Positions 27,159 through 35,373 of a stretch of DNA of 60,691 bases are shown one piece after another (the first letter of the stretch is position 1; every line of letters starts with the position of its first letter). The stretch is taken from the NCBI GenBank assembly GCA_040388605.1, contig JAZKBN010000065.1:1-60691 (forward strand). The letters run 5' to 3'. The translations under genes were made by a program, and so were the position numbers. A model generated the notes under the pieces. That model saw only the letters and a list, made by a program, of their open reading frames with translations, searched no databases and was not told where the DNA came from. Source of the stretch: JAZKBN01 sp040388605 (lineage in GTDB: Bacteria; Bacteroidota; Bacteroidia; Cytophagales; Flexibacteraceae).

Positions 27159-28361
27159 CTATGCCGCTTCCGCCTCAGCAACCTGTGCCGGGCTTGCAGG
27201 CGGGTTTTTACCGGCCAGCTGTCCGCATGCGGCATCTATATCTTTACCACGGCTGCGGCGCACATTAACCACCACATCGCGTTGTTCAAGATAGTTTTTG
27301 AAAGCCTCTAAGGTATCTTCGCCGGTATTTTTGAAGCTGGCTGCGCTTATTGGGTTGTACTCTATTATATTCACCTTGCAGGGAACCTGCTTGGTGAATT
27401 GCCATAGCTTGCGGGCATCTTCCGGGGTATCGTTAAAGTCGTAGAAGAGTATGTACTCAAGGGTTACACGGCTGCGGGTTTTGCGGTACCAATGCTTTAA
27501 TGCACCAATAAGGGCCTCTAAGGAATTGCTCTCGTTAATGGGCATAATCTGGTTACGCTTCACATCATCGGCGGCATGCAGGCTTACGGCGAGGTTGAAT
27601 TTTGCCTCATCGTCGCCCAACTTTTTAATCATTTTGGCTATGCCTGCCGTACTCACCGTTATGCGTTTCGGAGACATATTAAGCCCCTGCGGGCTGGTAA
27701 TGCGCTCAATGCTTTCCATTACGGCATTGTAGTTCAGCAGGGGCTCGCCCATACCCATGTATACAATGTTGGTAAGCGGCCGGTTGAAATGCTCCTGGGC
27801 CTGGTTGCGGATGTGAACCACCTGGTCATAAATCTCGGCGGCATCCAGGTTACGCTTCCTGTCCATATAGCCGGTGGCGCAGAACTTACAGGTGAGCGAG
27901 CAGCCAACCTGCGAGCTTACACAGGCAGTCATGCGATCGTCTGCCGGAATAAGCACACCTTCAACAATGTTATTATCATACAGCTTAAAGGCCGACTTTA
28001 CAGTACCGTCGGCGCTTACCTGCTTGGTATCAATATCTACGGGATTAAGTGCCCAATGCTCGTCCAGCTTTTTGCGGGTATTGGCATGCAGGCTGCTCAT
28101 ATCATGAAAGCTGCGTGCAGATTTTTGCCACAGCCATTCCTCAACCTGCGCGGCACGGAAAGCTTTCTCGCCGTTTGCCAGCATAAAAGCCTTTATCTGC
28201 TCGCTTGTAGCTTTGCGAATATCGGGCTTGGGGGCAGGTTTGGCTTGTTTGGGCAGGGCTTGCGCAGGCACGGCAGTTTGGCCGGCAGGCACAGCGCCGG
28301 TATTGTTTGCAGTGTTATTTTCGGCAGCGGGGGCAGCGTTTGTTTCAGCGGTACTTATCAT
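27159..28361 (-). CDS. rlmN: 23S rRNA/tRNA adenine-C2 methyltransferase RlmN
   Basis: Radical SAM enzyme that methylates A2503 of 23S rRNA and A37 of some tRNAs. The cluster motif is 'CSLTCKFC' (CxxxCxxC). Also present are 'VYMGMGEPLLNYN', 'RITVSTAGI', 'LAVSLHAADD', and the C-terminal catalytic Cys in 'DAACGQL'. The ATG at 28361 is chosen; the frame can start three codons earlier only at a TTG that lies within the promoter. A 45-residue Ala/Pro/Lys-rich low-complexity N-terminal extension precedes the usual start of homology ('SEQIKAFMLANGEKAF'). Length 400 aa. Confidence 0.95.
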   Translation of the reverse strand: MISTAETNAAPAAENNTANNTGAVPAGQTAVPAQALPKQAKPAPKPDIRKATSEQIKAFMLANGEKAFRAAQVEEWLWQKSARSFHDMSSLHANTRKKLDEHWALNPVDIDTKQVSADGTVKSAFKLYDNNIVEGVLIPADDRMTACVSSQVGCSLTCKFCATGYMDRKRNLDAAEIYDQVVHIRNQAQEHFNRPLTNIVYMGMGEPLLNYNAVMESIERITSPQGLNMSPKRITVSTAGIAKMIKKLGDDEAKFNLAVSLHAADDVKRNQIMPINESNSLEALIGALKHWYRKTRSRVTLEYILFYDFNDTPEDARKLWQFTKQVPCKVNIIEYNPISAASFKNTGEDTLEAFKNYLEQRDVVVNVRRSRGKDIDAACGQLAGKNPPASPAQVAEAEAA

Positions 28362-28367
28362 ATTATA

Positions 28368-28375
28368 CAAATTTA
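28368..28375 (-). promoter_or_regulatory. Bacteroidota -7 element (TAAATTTG) of rlmN
   Basis: Exact TAnnTTTG match on the minus strand, ending 6 bases before the ATG at 28361. If used, the transcript would begin at or within a few bases of the start codon, meaning a leaderless mRNA. Confidence 0.55.
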
Positions 28376-28385
28376 CGAAATAAAA

Positions 28386-28412
28386 GCGGGAACCCCGTAA
28401 AAGAGTTCCCGC
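28386..28412 (-). terminator. Terminator after the DUF5117-type protease
   Basis: GCGGGAAC pairs perfectly with GTTCCCGC around an 11-nt loop; on the minus strand TTTTATTT follows. It sits between the protease stop and the rlmN promoter. Confidence 0.8.
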
Positions 28413-28459
28413 AGATATTATAAGTCATCAGCTAAGCTACAAGGCTTATGCACAGTATT

Positions 28460-31171
28460 TTAATGTCTCCTGCGCTTTTTCTTCCTGTGGCTGCTTCCGC
28501 CGCCAAAGCTTTTACGAACCGGGCCGTAAGCGCCTTCTGAACGCTCAACCACCTCTTTAACTACAGTATGTCCGCCGTTTATGCTGAGGCCGATTTTATG
28601 CAGCACAAAATCACGATGCGCCTTGGTGGCCACATCGGCAGCTACGGTTTTAATCAGGGTTTTCTGAATTACGCGCAATTGGTAAAGAGCCAGGCTTTGG
28701 GCAGGGTAATGTACATTGCTTGGCTTTTTGGGGTTCAGGTTGGCCATATTTACGAGCCTGTCCACATACTCCGATTGCAGGTTTTGGCGGAATGAATTAA
28801 CCGGGGTGGTTAAATCATCGCGGAAAATGGCAATGGTGAGCTCGCTGAATAAATCGCTGAGCTTGTAGCGGTTGCCGTAAATTTCGCTGTCGGTAATGCG
28901 TTTCAGGGTATTGGGATGCAGCAGGTGATCAAGCACGCCTTCCTGAATTTCAAGTACCCGGTCGGTAATTTTAGGGTCTTCGCCGGCATTGAAGAAGTTG
29001 AAGCCCCTGCGCTGCATTTGCAGGTAAGTATATAAATCGGCAGGCGCCTGCAGGGCCATAGGCGAGAATACCTGCGAGGCCAGCAGGCCCATTGCGCGCT
29101 TTTGGTCGTTGAGGCCAACGGGGGTAAAGGGGCGGGCGGCGGGGTTTCCTGCGGTTTGGTTGGTAAAGCTGCGGTCTACATACACACCGCCAACATAACG
29201 GCTTACAACCCCGGCAGCTTCGGCAAGACCTGATGTTATCAGCAGGTACTGGCTGCGAAGTTCGTGGTAGCTTTGTGCTTCGGGCCTGTAATTACTCTTC
29301 AGGTCGCCGAGCAGGGAGTTAAGCATGCGCATGCGGTCGGCGCTGTAGCTGATGGCATCTGAGCTGATGTCGCCAATCATAACCCGGGGATCAATGGCTT
29401 TGCCGGGGGCGCGCATATCGTCGGCATCGTTACCGAAGGCGAGGGCGGGCTCGGTGCTGCGCATCAGTATTTTATTCAGGCGGGCCTGTTCGGCGGCAGG
29501 GTCTTCGAGCGAAGCGCTGTAACCGTATTCAATGGCCCACAAATCATAAGGGCCGGGCTTTGAGGTAAAGTAATTGCCCTGGTTGGCCTTGGTGGGCGAT
29601 ATGTTTACCACCGGGTAATCCATTACAGAGGCGGTTATATCGCCGTTAGGTATGGCTGCTTTGTTGGCAAGCTCGGCAGGGCTGCGCCACTGGCTGGCTT
29701 TCATGTTGTGGTTCAGGCCAAGGGTATGGCCCATTTCATGAAGAATAAGGTAATACACCGAATTTTCAATAAGCGCGCTTACCTCGGCGGCTGTTGCGTT
29801 GCGGGCCTTTAATGCAGCCTGCCCCAATAACGCCGAATGGTGCAGGTGATGCCCGAAAGTGCAGCATGAGGAAAGGCTTGCTTCGTCCTGCAAATCGCCG
29901 CCTATTTCAAGTTCCGAAAAAAGGCCTGCTTTGCTGAATACCCTATCCATCTTCATGCGGTTGGTGATGAAGATGTATTCCAGCATAATATCAGCACCTA
30001 TTATTTCGCCGGTTAGCGGGTTTACAAAGCTGGGGCCGAAGCCGCCGAAACCGGGGCTTGGGGAAGATGTCCAGCGGAGTACGTTGTAACGGAGATCGCC
30101 TGCATCCCAGGTAGCGGTATCGCTTTGCTCTTTAATGTCTACGGCGTTCCGGAAGCCTGCCTTTTCGAAAGCTTCGTTCCAGGCAAGGCCGGCTTTGCGT
30201 ATAATAGGGCGAAGCTCATAGGGCGTTGTTTTCTCCATCCAGAACACAATCTGGTTTACCGGTTCAGATACGGCTGCATTCTTATCTTTCTTCTCCAGGT
30301 TCCAACGGTGAATAAGATCATGGTAAGGCGTTACCGATGGCGTTGTCTGGTCGTTTTGGTAAGTGGTAAAGTAGCCAATACGCGGATCATCGATTCGGGG
30401 CTTGTAGCTGTTTTGCGGCAGCTCAATTAACGAGTGCTGCAGGCGTACGCTCAAATACCTGCGTTCGGCCACTTCCATAGGCGCACCCGATGCCGTTCCC
30501 GGGTTGTCGTACACGTACTCAACCAATACATCGGTGTTTTTCGGGTAGTTCTTCAGGTTGAGGTATTTGGTTTTTTCCTTGCTCAGGCTGCCAAGGGTAA
30601 AGCTGCCCGGCGGCGGAGCATGCACATAAGCAGGCTTCACCTGAACCATGGTTTCGTTCAGGAAAATATCGTCGGCTTTAATGAGGAACTTGTCTTTGCT
30701 GCTGTTTTCACCTGAAATTACCTGGCTGAAAAGTACGCCGTCAGACCGGTTTGCATCGGCGGCCTTGCTCAGGGGCGAAGACTTGTCGAAGTAAAAGCCG
30801 TTGTTACGGGTTACAAACTCTATGCGGTTAAAGTACCTGCGAATTGTAAAAACCTTGTTATCGAGAAACTCACCGCGGAAGCCTGCCCCGGCAACGCCAT
30901 CGAGGCTGTAGCAGAAATAGATGTAGTCTTTGTTAATTTGTTCCTTATCTACCTGCAGCCATGTGGTGCCGGTAAGGGTATCCTGGTAAAGGGTAAACAG
31001 GCCGGGGGTTTTGCGGCTGCGCTTTACAAGTTCATCAATTGTTTTAACCTTGTATTCATCCTTATCGGCTTTGGGCTTAGTAGTGTCGGAAGGGTTTTTT
31101 CCTTTTTGGGCACTGCTTAAAAAAGAAAAAAACAGCAGGCCGATGGCCGCAGCATAGCGTATTCGGAGCAT
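28460..31171 (-). CDS. Secreted zinc metalloprotease, DUF5117/DUF5118-type
   Basis: 903 aa with a signal peptide ('YAAAIGLLFFSFLSSAQ'). The zinc-binding site 'HEMGHTLGLNHN' (about residues 475-486, HExxHxxGxxH) and a Met-turn candidate 'SVMDYPVVN' define a metzincin-like protease. The long N-terminal half ('LFTLYQDTLTGTTWLQVDKE', 'RRYFNRIEFVTRNNGFYFDK') fits the DUF5117/5118 segments common in Bacteroidota. The C-terminus is a short Gly/Ser then Lys/Arg/His-rich tail ('SSHRKKKRRRH'). No T9SS sorting domain is seen, so it is likely periplasmic. Substrate unknown. Monocistronic, with a clear terminator. Confidence 0.88.
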   Translation of the reverse strand: MLRIRYAAAIGLLFFSFLSSAQKGKNPSDTTKPKADKDEYKVKTIDELVKRSRKTPGLFTLYQDTLTGTTWLQVDKEQINKDYIYFCYSLDGVAGAGFRGEFLDNKVFTIRRYFNRIEFVTRNNGFYFDKSSPLSKAADANRSDGVLFSQVISGENSSKDKFLIKADDIFLNETMVQVKPAYVHAPPPGSFTLGSLSKEKTKYLNLKNYPKNTDVLVEYVYDNPGTASGAPMEVAERRYLSVRLQHSLIELPQNSYKPRIDDPRIGYFTTYQNDQTTPSVTPYHDLIHRWNLEKKDKNAAVSEPVNQIVFWMEKTTPYELRPIIRKAGLAWNEAFEKAGFRNAVDIKEQSDTATWDAGDLRYNVLRWTSSPSPGFGGFGPSFVNPLTGEIIGADIMLEYIFITNRMKMDRVFSKAGLFSELEIGGDLQDEASLSSCCTFGHHLHHSALLGQAALKARNATAAEVSALIENSVYYLILHEMGHTLGLNHNMKASQWRSPAELANKAAIPNGDITASVMDYPVVNISPTKANQGNYFTSKPGPYDLWAIEYGYSASLEDPAAEQARLNKILMRSTEPALAFGNDADDMRAPGKAIDPRVMIGDISSDAISYSADRMRMLNSLLGDLKSNYRPEAQSYHELRSQYLLITSGLAEAAGVVSRYVGGVYVDRSFTNQTAGNPAARPFTPVGLNDQKRAMGLLASQVFSPMALQAPADLYTYLQMQRRGFNFFNAGEDPKITDRVLEIQEGVLDHLLHPNTLKRITDSEIYGNRYKLSDLFSELTIAIFRDDLTTPVNSFRQNLQSEYVDRLVNMANLNPKKPSNVHYPAQSLALYQLRVIQKTLIKTVAADVATKAHRDFVLHKIGLSINGGHTVVKEVVERSEGAYGPVRKSFGGGSSHRKKKRRRH

Positions 31172-31340
31172 CAGAATTTGGATATATGTGTACGAAGGGG
31201 CTACAATGTAAGCAAAAACAGCCTATAGGCCAAGGCATATTCGCCGAACGGGGCTATGCGGACGCTGAGCGGGACTATATGGCTATTGAAGTAAAAACAA
31301 GGGCGCCTGTTTAAAAAAATCGGCCATACCGGCAGCTGAA

Positions 31341-31904
31341 TTACCTTAGCGGGTATGCTGACCTCACAAGGGTATCGAACCTGGTACTGACATTAAAGTT
31401 TCTGCCCATTATATTTTCAATTATAATCAAGGTATCGGGCTTTATTTTGCCTTCCTTAAATACATAAGTCCCCCCTTCAGATGGGTAATAAAAACGGGTG
31501 TTTATGTTATCTTCATCGGTAAAATAAGTACCTATAAAAGCAGATGAATCGTAGGAATTGAACCGGCTGACTTGTCCCGGTACGGCAGTTTTTGCAACGG
31601 TTCCTGTAATCATTCTTCCGTCGGGGTAAAAGCCGAGGTAGGCAATGGCCAGAATACTGTCAGGGTCGGTGAAAGGGGTTTTTGAAAGGTAAAGGTGCCT
31701 GCAATCTACCAGGGGGTTATACCTGAATTTTTTGCCAGAAGGTTTGAATACAGCATTTTTAGACCGGTATTGTCCGCCGGGGAGGTAATAGCCCCCGGTG
31801 CAGGCAGCAAAGGCAATGCAGGCCATAAGCGCAAAAATCACTTTTAAAAGGGAGCTGCTCTTTTTGTCTTTCAGCATTTGAATTGCTTTACACAATAATT
31901 TCAC
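31341..31904 (-). CDS. Lipoprotein of unknown function
   Basis: 187 aa from a GTG at 31904, or 178 aa from the ATG at 31877; the choice is open. Lipobox 'IAFAAC' follows a hydrophobic 'LLKVIFALMAC'. The mature part is beta-rich ('AYLGFYPDGRMITGTV', 'FIGTYFTDED', 'TYVFKEGKIKPDTLIIIEN') and resembles lipocalin/META-like lipoproteins, without a firm match. The GTG sits in nearly the same context (TTCAGAnAGTGAA) as the likely GTG start of the next gene upstream. Same strand as that porin gene, 74 bases away, so possibly co-transcribed. Confidence 0.6.
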   Translation of the reverse strand: MKLLCKAIQMLKDKKSSSLLKVIFALMACIAFAACTGGYYLPGGQYRSKNAVFKPSGKKFRYNPLVDCRHLYLSKTPFTDPDSILAIAYLGFYPDGRMITGTVAKTAVPGQVSRFNSYDSSAFIGTYFTDEDNINTRFYYPSEGGTYVFKEGKIKPDTLIIIENIMGRNFNVSTRFDTLVRSAYPLR

Positions 31905-31977
31905 TGTCTGAATTTTATCTCAGCGCATTCACGCCCAATACTGAAGTAATTTACAAGTAATGATGAACATAATAACC

Positions 31978-32604
31978 CTACAGCACAAAATTAAACCCTA
32001 AAACCCATGCATTCGGGTATGGGGAGTAATACTTGTTCGCATTATAATTCAGGTTATATAATGCCGACACCAAAATGCCGCTTCGTTCGCCAAGGGGAAT
32101 TCTCAATCCCCCGCCAATCAAGGGGTTGAATATGGTGCGTGATGCATGTGAACCGTCTGATGCTTCAAAATTCACTTTCAGCACCTCGTATTCGGTCATA
32201 AGAAATACGTTTTGGTAAACTATGTAGCGGGCAAACACATTACCTCCCACATAATTGCTGCTTGCTTTATATCCGTTCGTGTAGGTAATGCTTGAGTAAA
32301 TATAAGTGGCACCAATACCTGGCATAAACTTATCGGTAACGGCATAACCCAGGGTAGGGCTTACATTTACGTAAGTAACAGAACCAAAGTTGGCCGACAG
32401 CCCGCCGCCGGGACGCAGCTTTTTGGTCCAATGCTCAAGCCTTTCTGCCTGGTTGTTTGGTTGCCTTCCTGATTGCGCCCTTTGCATCGAATCTGCTTTC
32501 ATGGCATCCTCTTGGGTGTACTGCGCCGAGGCGCTGAAGCTGAGCAGCCCCATAAGCAGCAGCAATGCTGCAGCCTTTGGTATAAGATTTATAACTTCCT
32601 TCAC
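31978..32604 (-). CDS. Small outer-membrane beta-barrel protein
   Basis: 208 aa from a GTG at 32604; an earlier GTG at 32637 would add 11 residues. Signal peptide 'AAALLLLMGLLSFSASAQ', then a short charged segment, then alternating strands ending in the typical C-terminal 'NAWVLGFNFVL' (aromatic at the end region). Phrases such as 'SVTYVNVSPTLGYAVTDKFMPGIGATYIY' and 'GGGLRIPLGERSGILVSALY' fit the OmpW/porin-family beta-barrels of about eight strands. Function unknown. Confidence 0.7.
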   Translation of the reverse strand: MKEVINLIPKAAALLLLMGLLSFSASAQYTQEDAMKADSMQRAQSGRQPNNQAERLEHWTKKLRPGGGLSANFGSVTYVNVSPTLGYAVTDKFMPGIGATYIYSSITYTNGYKASSNYVGGNVFARYIVYQNVFLMTEYEVLKVNFEASDGSHASRTIFNPLIGGGLRIPLGERSGILVSALYNLNYNANKYYSPYPNAWVLGFNFVL

Positions 32605-32820
32605 TTTCTGAATACTGTTTATGATATGCCTGCGCACCTAAATTTCATTTAATAAATTTTAGATCCGGTTAGTTTTTTTAACACACCTTTTTCAACCGTC
32701 TTGCAGCAGGCGAAGCTGATTTAAACCCGCCGTTAAACTTATTACCGCAAAGCTATGTCTTAAACGTACAGCATTTATAAATATTTGCTGCCCGGCGTAT
32801 CAGGCCGGTATAAGCGCAAA

Positions 32821-32854
32821 AAATAAGCCTGCCGGTTTGGGCATCTGCTTATTT
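32821..32854. terminator. Stem-loop between divergent genes
   Basis: AAATAAGC pairs with GCTTATTT. On the minus strand the stem is followed by TTTT, so it could end a leftward transcript, although no gene on that strand lies just upstream. Low-confidence terminator-like element. Confidence 0.35.
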
Positions 32855-32924
32855 CTTCCGGCAAAACCCGGCTAATAAAGCAATATTTGCAGCAGGCAAG
32901 GCCCTGCGCCAAAACCCGGAACCT

Positions 32925-34298
32925 ATGAAATTACAGGCAAGATTTACCGCAGCCATTAATACGCCCTTTAATGCGGCAGTGTTCTTTTTCATGCTTTTTC
33001 TCTGCTTCTGCATGCCATTTATATGCAGGTACGGAAGCGCATCGGCACAGGACGGCACTTACTATTCCGACAAAGCCATGCGATACGAAGACCGCATTTA
33101 TGAGCCCGGAATACGTACCGTTACCCTTTTGCCCAAAAGCGATTCATCAACCGGCTTTTTTGATTACCCGGTTATGAACCTGCATGATCAGCAAACTAAA
33201 ATGGTACTTGAGTTCGATGAATGGGGCGATAAATACCAAAACTACTATTACAAGCTCATTGCCTGCAATTACGACTGGAGCCCTTCCATATTGCTCGATA
33301 TGGAGTTTACCGAAAGCTTTAACGAGAACATAATGGACAGCTATGAGCTCAGCCTCAATACGCGCCAGCCATATATGCATTACTCGGCCACTATGCCCAA
33401 GGTAAAGCTCAGCGGCAATTACCTGATTAAAGTATATCGTAACCGCGACCAGGACGATGTGGTGATTACCCGCCGATACATTGTATATGAAAACGTATTT
33501 ACCGTTACGCCCGACATTAAATTCGCCATAGACCCGCAACGCAGGTTCACCGACCAGCAAATAGATTTTAACCTCTATTACGGCAGCACCGATCTGATTA
33601 ACCCGCGCGAGATGGTAAAAGTAGCGGTTCGGCAAAACGGGCGATGGGATAATGCCATTAAAAACCTGGTACCCATGTTTATTCGCGAGGAAAACAAGAC
33701 ACTTGATTACCACTTTTACAACTGCGAAAACTGCTTCCCCGGCAGCAATGAATGGCGGCTTTTCGATACCCGCAGTGTCCGGTTTACAGGGCGCGGCGTT
33801 GAAACTGCGAAGTACGACAACAACAAGGCCGAGGTGCAGCTATACCCTGAAGGCAGTAGAAACAAGCAGGCCTACAACCAACAGGTAGATATTAACGGGC
33901 GCTTTGTGATAGATAATTTTGAAACCCATAACGGCGCCACCGAGGCCGATTATGTGTTCACCAACTTCACCCTCATTTCACCTGATGCGGCAGGCTCCGA
34001 TGTGTATGTTTACGGCCAGTTCAGCGATTGGAAAACCGATAAAGCTTACAAAATGGTGCCAGACAGCCTCATAAAAACCAAGTACACCCTGCGCACCAAG
34101 CTTAAGCAGGGCTTTTATGCCTACATGTATGCCCTCTTAAAACCGGGCGCAGCTGTGCCTGATCTTGTAACCCTTGAAGGCAGCTATAACATGACTGAAA
34201 ACCGTTATGATATTCTTGTCTACTTCCGCCCCATAGGCTCACGTTACGACAGGCTGATGGGTTATGCCAATGTTGATTATTTTGAGCAGGGCAAGTAA
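32925..34298 (+). CDS. Type IX secretion system Plug-type protein (DUF5103)
   Basis: 457 aa secreted protein with a long hydrophobic signal ('FFFMLFLCFCMPFICRYGSASAQ'). The DUF5103 pattern is clear: 'YEDRIYEPGIRTVTLLP', 'FDYPVMNLHDQQTKMVLEFDEWGDKYQNYYYKLIACNYDWSP' and 'YELSLNTRQPYMHYSATMPKVKLSGNYLIKVY', followed by a late 'VYGQFSDWK' E-set-like segment. In the studied T9SS the Plug protein seals the SprA translocon channel from the periplasmic side. The other T9SS core genes are not in this window. A weak -7 element (AATATTTG, 32882) lies 36 bases upstream. Confidence 0.85.
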   Translation: MKLQARFTAAINTPFNAAVFFFMLFLCFCMPFICRYGSASAQDGTYYSDKAMRYEDRIYEPGIRTVTLLPKSDSSTGFFDYPVMNLHDQQTKMVLEFDEWGDKYQNYYYKLIACNYDWSPSILLDMEFTESFNENIMDSYELSLNTRQPYMHYSATMPKVKLSGNYLIKVYRNRDQDDVVITRRYIVYENVFTVTPDIKFAIDPQRRFTDQQIDFNLYYGSTDLINPREMVKVAVRQNGRWDNAIKNLVPMFIREENKTLDYHFYNCENCFPGSNEWRLFDTRSVRFTGRGVETAKYDNNKAEVQLYPEGSRNKQAYNQQVDINGRFVIDNFETHNGATEADYVFTNFTLISPDAAGSDVYVYGQFSDWKTDKAYKMVPDSLIKTKYTLRTKLKQGFYAYMYALLKPGAAVPDLVTLEGSYNMTENRYDILVYFRPIGSRYDRLMGYANVDYFEQGK

Positions 34299-34373
34299 GT
34301 TGGTGTAATTACCCTGTTTAAACATTGCACAGCTTTTGCAAATAAAATCCGGGTAAAAGGCCCAATCAGGTTG

Positions 34374-34381
34374 TATATTTG
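34374..34381 (+). promoter_or_regulatory. Bacteroidota -7 element (TATATTTG) for the DUF488 gene
   Basis: Exact TAnnTTTG match, 91 bases before the ATG at 34473. The -33 TTG is not obvious. Confidence 0.5.
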
Positions 34382-34472
34382 TGCAATGCGGCCATTTGCG
34401 ACCTGCCATCCCTTTTTTATATCGGGAATGAATTAAGAATAACAAAACCGCCGGTTACCTGCCCGGCTCCAC

Positions 34473-35090
34473 ATGAACAATACAATATACACCATCGGGC
34501 ATTCCGATATGGAACCTGCCAATTTTATAAGCATGCTGCAGGAAAAGGGCATTACCCTTGTAGCAGATGTGCGCAGCGTGCCCAGAACCGAATTTGCCCC
34601 GCGCTTTAACCGCGACGCCCTTGAACCGCTGCTCACCGAAAACAAGCTGAAATATGAGCCCATGGCCGAGCCTTTCGGGGCCAGGCGTAACAACCCGGCT
34701 ATGCTTGATGCCGACGGCAAGGTGAATTACGATAAAGTGCGCAAATCAGCTGAGTTTCAAAAAGGAATGGCCCGCATACGCGCCCTGATGCTTGAAGGCG
34801 AAATACCTGTGCTCATGTGTGCAGAAGCCAACCCCATGATTTGCCACCGCTTCAGCATGATTTCTTTAGCCATGCAGGATGCCGGGCTTAATGTGCGCCA
34901 CATACTCCGTAACAGAAGCGTAGTTGAAAACGGCCTGCTTGAACAGGAGCTGCTCACAAAATTCGCTGACAAGCTGCCCCAACCCGATATGTTCAGGCCC
35001 ATAGTAAGCACCGATGATAAAATAAGATTGGTTTATCGCCTACAAAATAAAGCCGTTGCCAAAAGCGCCCTTGAAGGCAGCCGGAAATAA
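34473..35090 (+). CDS. DUF488-family protein
   Basis: 205 aa, cytoplasmic. Family motifs: 'YTIGHSDMEPANFISMLQ', 'VADVRSVPRTEFAPRFNRDAL', and 'PVLMCAEANPMICHRFSMIS' with the conserved Cys and His. Biochemical role is not established for the family; the Cys/His pair suggests catalysis or metal binding. A well-formed terminator follows. Confidence 0.88.
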   Translation: MNNTIYTIGHSDMEPANFISMLQEKGITLVADVRSVPRTEFAPRFNRDALEPLLTENKLKYEPMAEPFGARRNNPAMLDADGKVNYDKVRKSAEFQKGMARIRALMLEGEIPVLMCAEANPMICHRFSMISLAMQDAGLNVRHILRNRSVVENGLLEQELLTKFADKLPQPDMFRPIVSTDDKIRLVYRLQNKAVAKSALEGSRK

Positions 35091-35175
35091 GACTGTTTCG
35101 GGCTTTCAGTTTGTAACCCAAGTCGTTTTTCGGCCGGAATTTTCAAAGGATACAACGAAGGCAAGACTGCATTAA

Positions 35176-35213
35176 GTAAAACCCGGTTTCCGAAGCAGGA
35201 AGCCGGGTTTTAC
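35176..35213 (+). terminator. Terminator after the DUF488 gene
   Basis: GTAAAACCCGG (35176-35186) pairs with CCGGGTTTTAC (35203-35213), stem extendable through TTTCC/GGAAG, followed by TTTTAA. Confidence 0.8.
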
Positions 35214-35373
35214 TTTTAACACCCCGGTGAAAACCAGGTAATCATGAAGGTAATACCTTGGTTTTTTACCCTTTCATTCTTTTTTGGTATTTTTACATTC
35301 TTCCGGATATTTATTTGGCTTATTAATACAAAGGCTGACCATTTTGCAGCAAAAAGCTCCGGGCATTTCGCAA

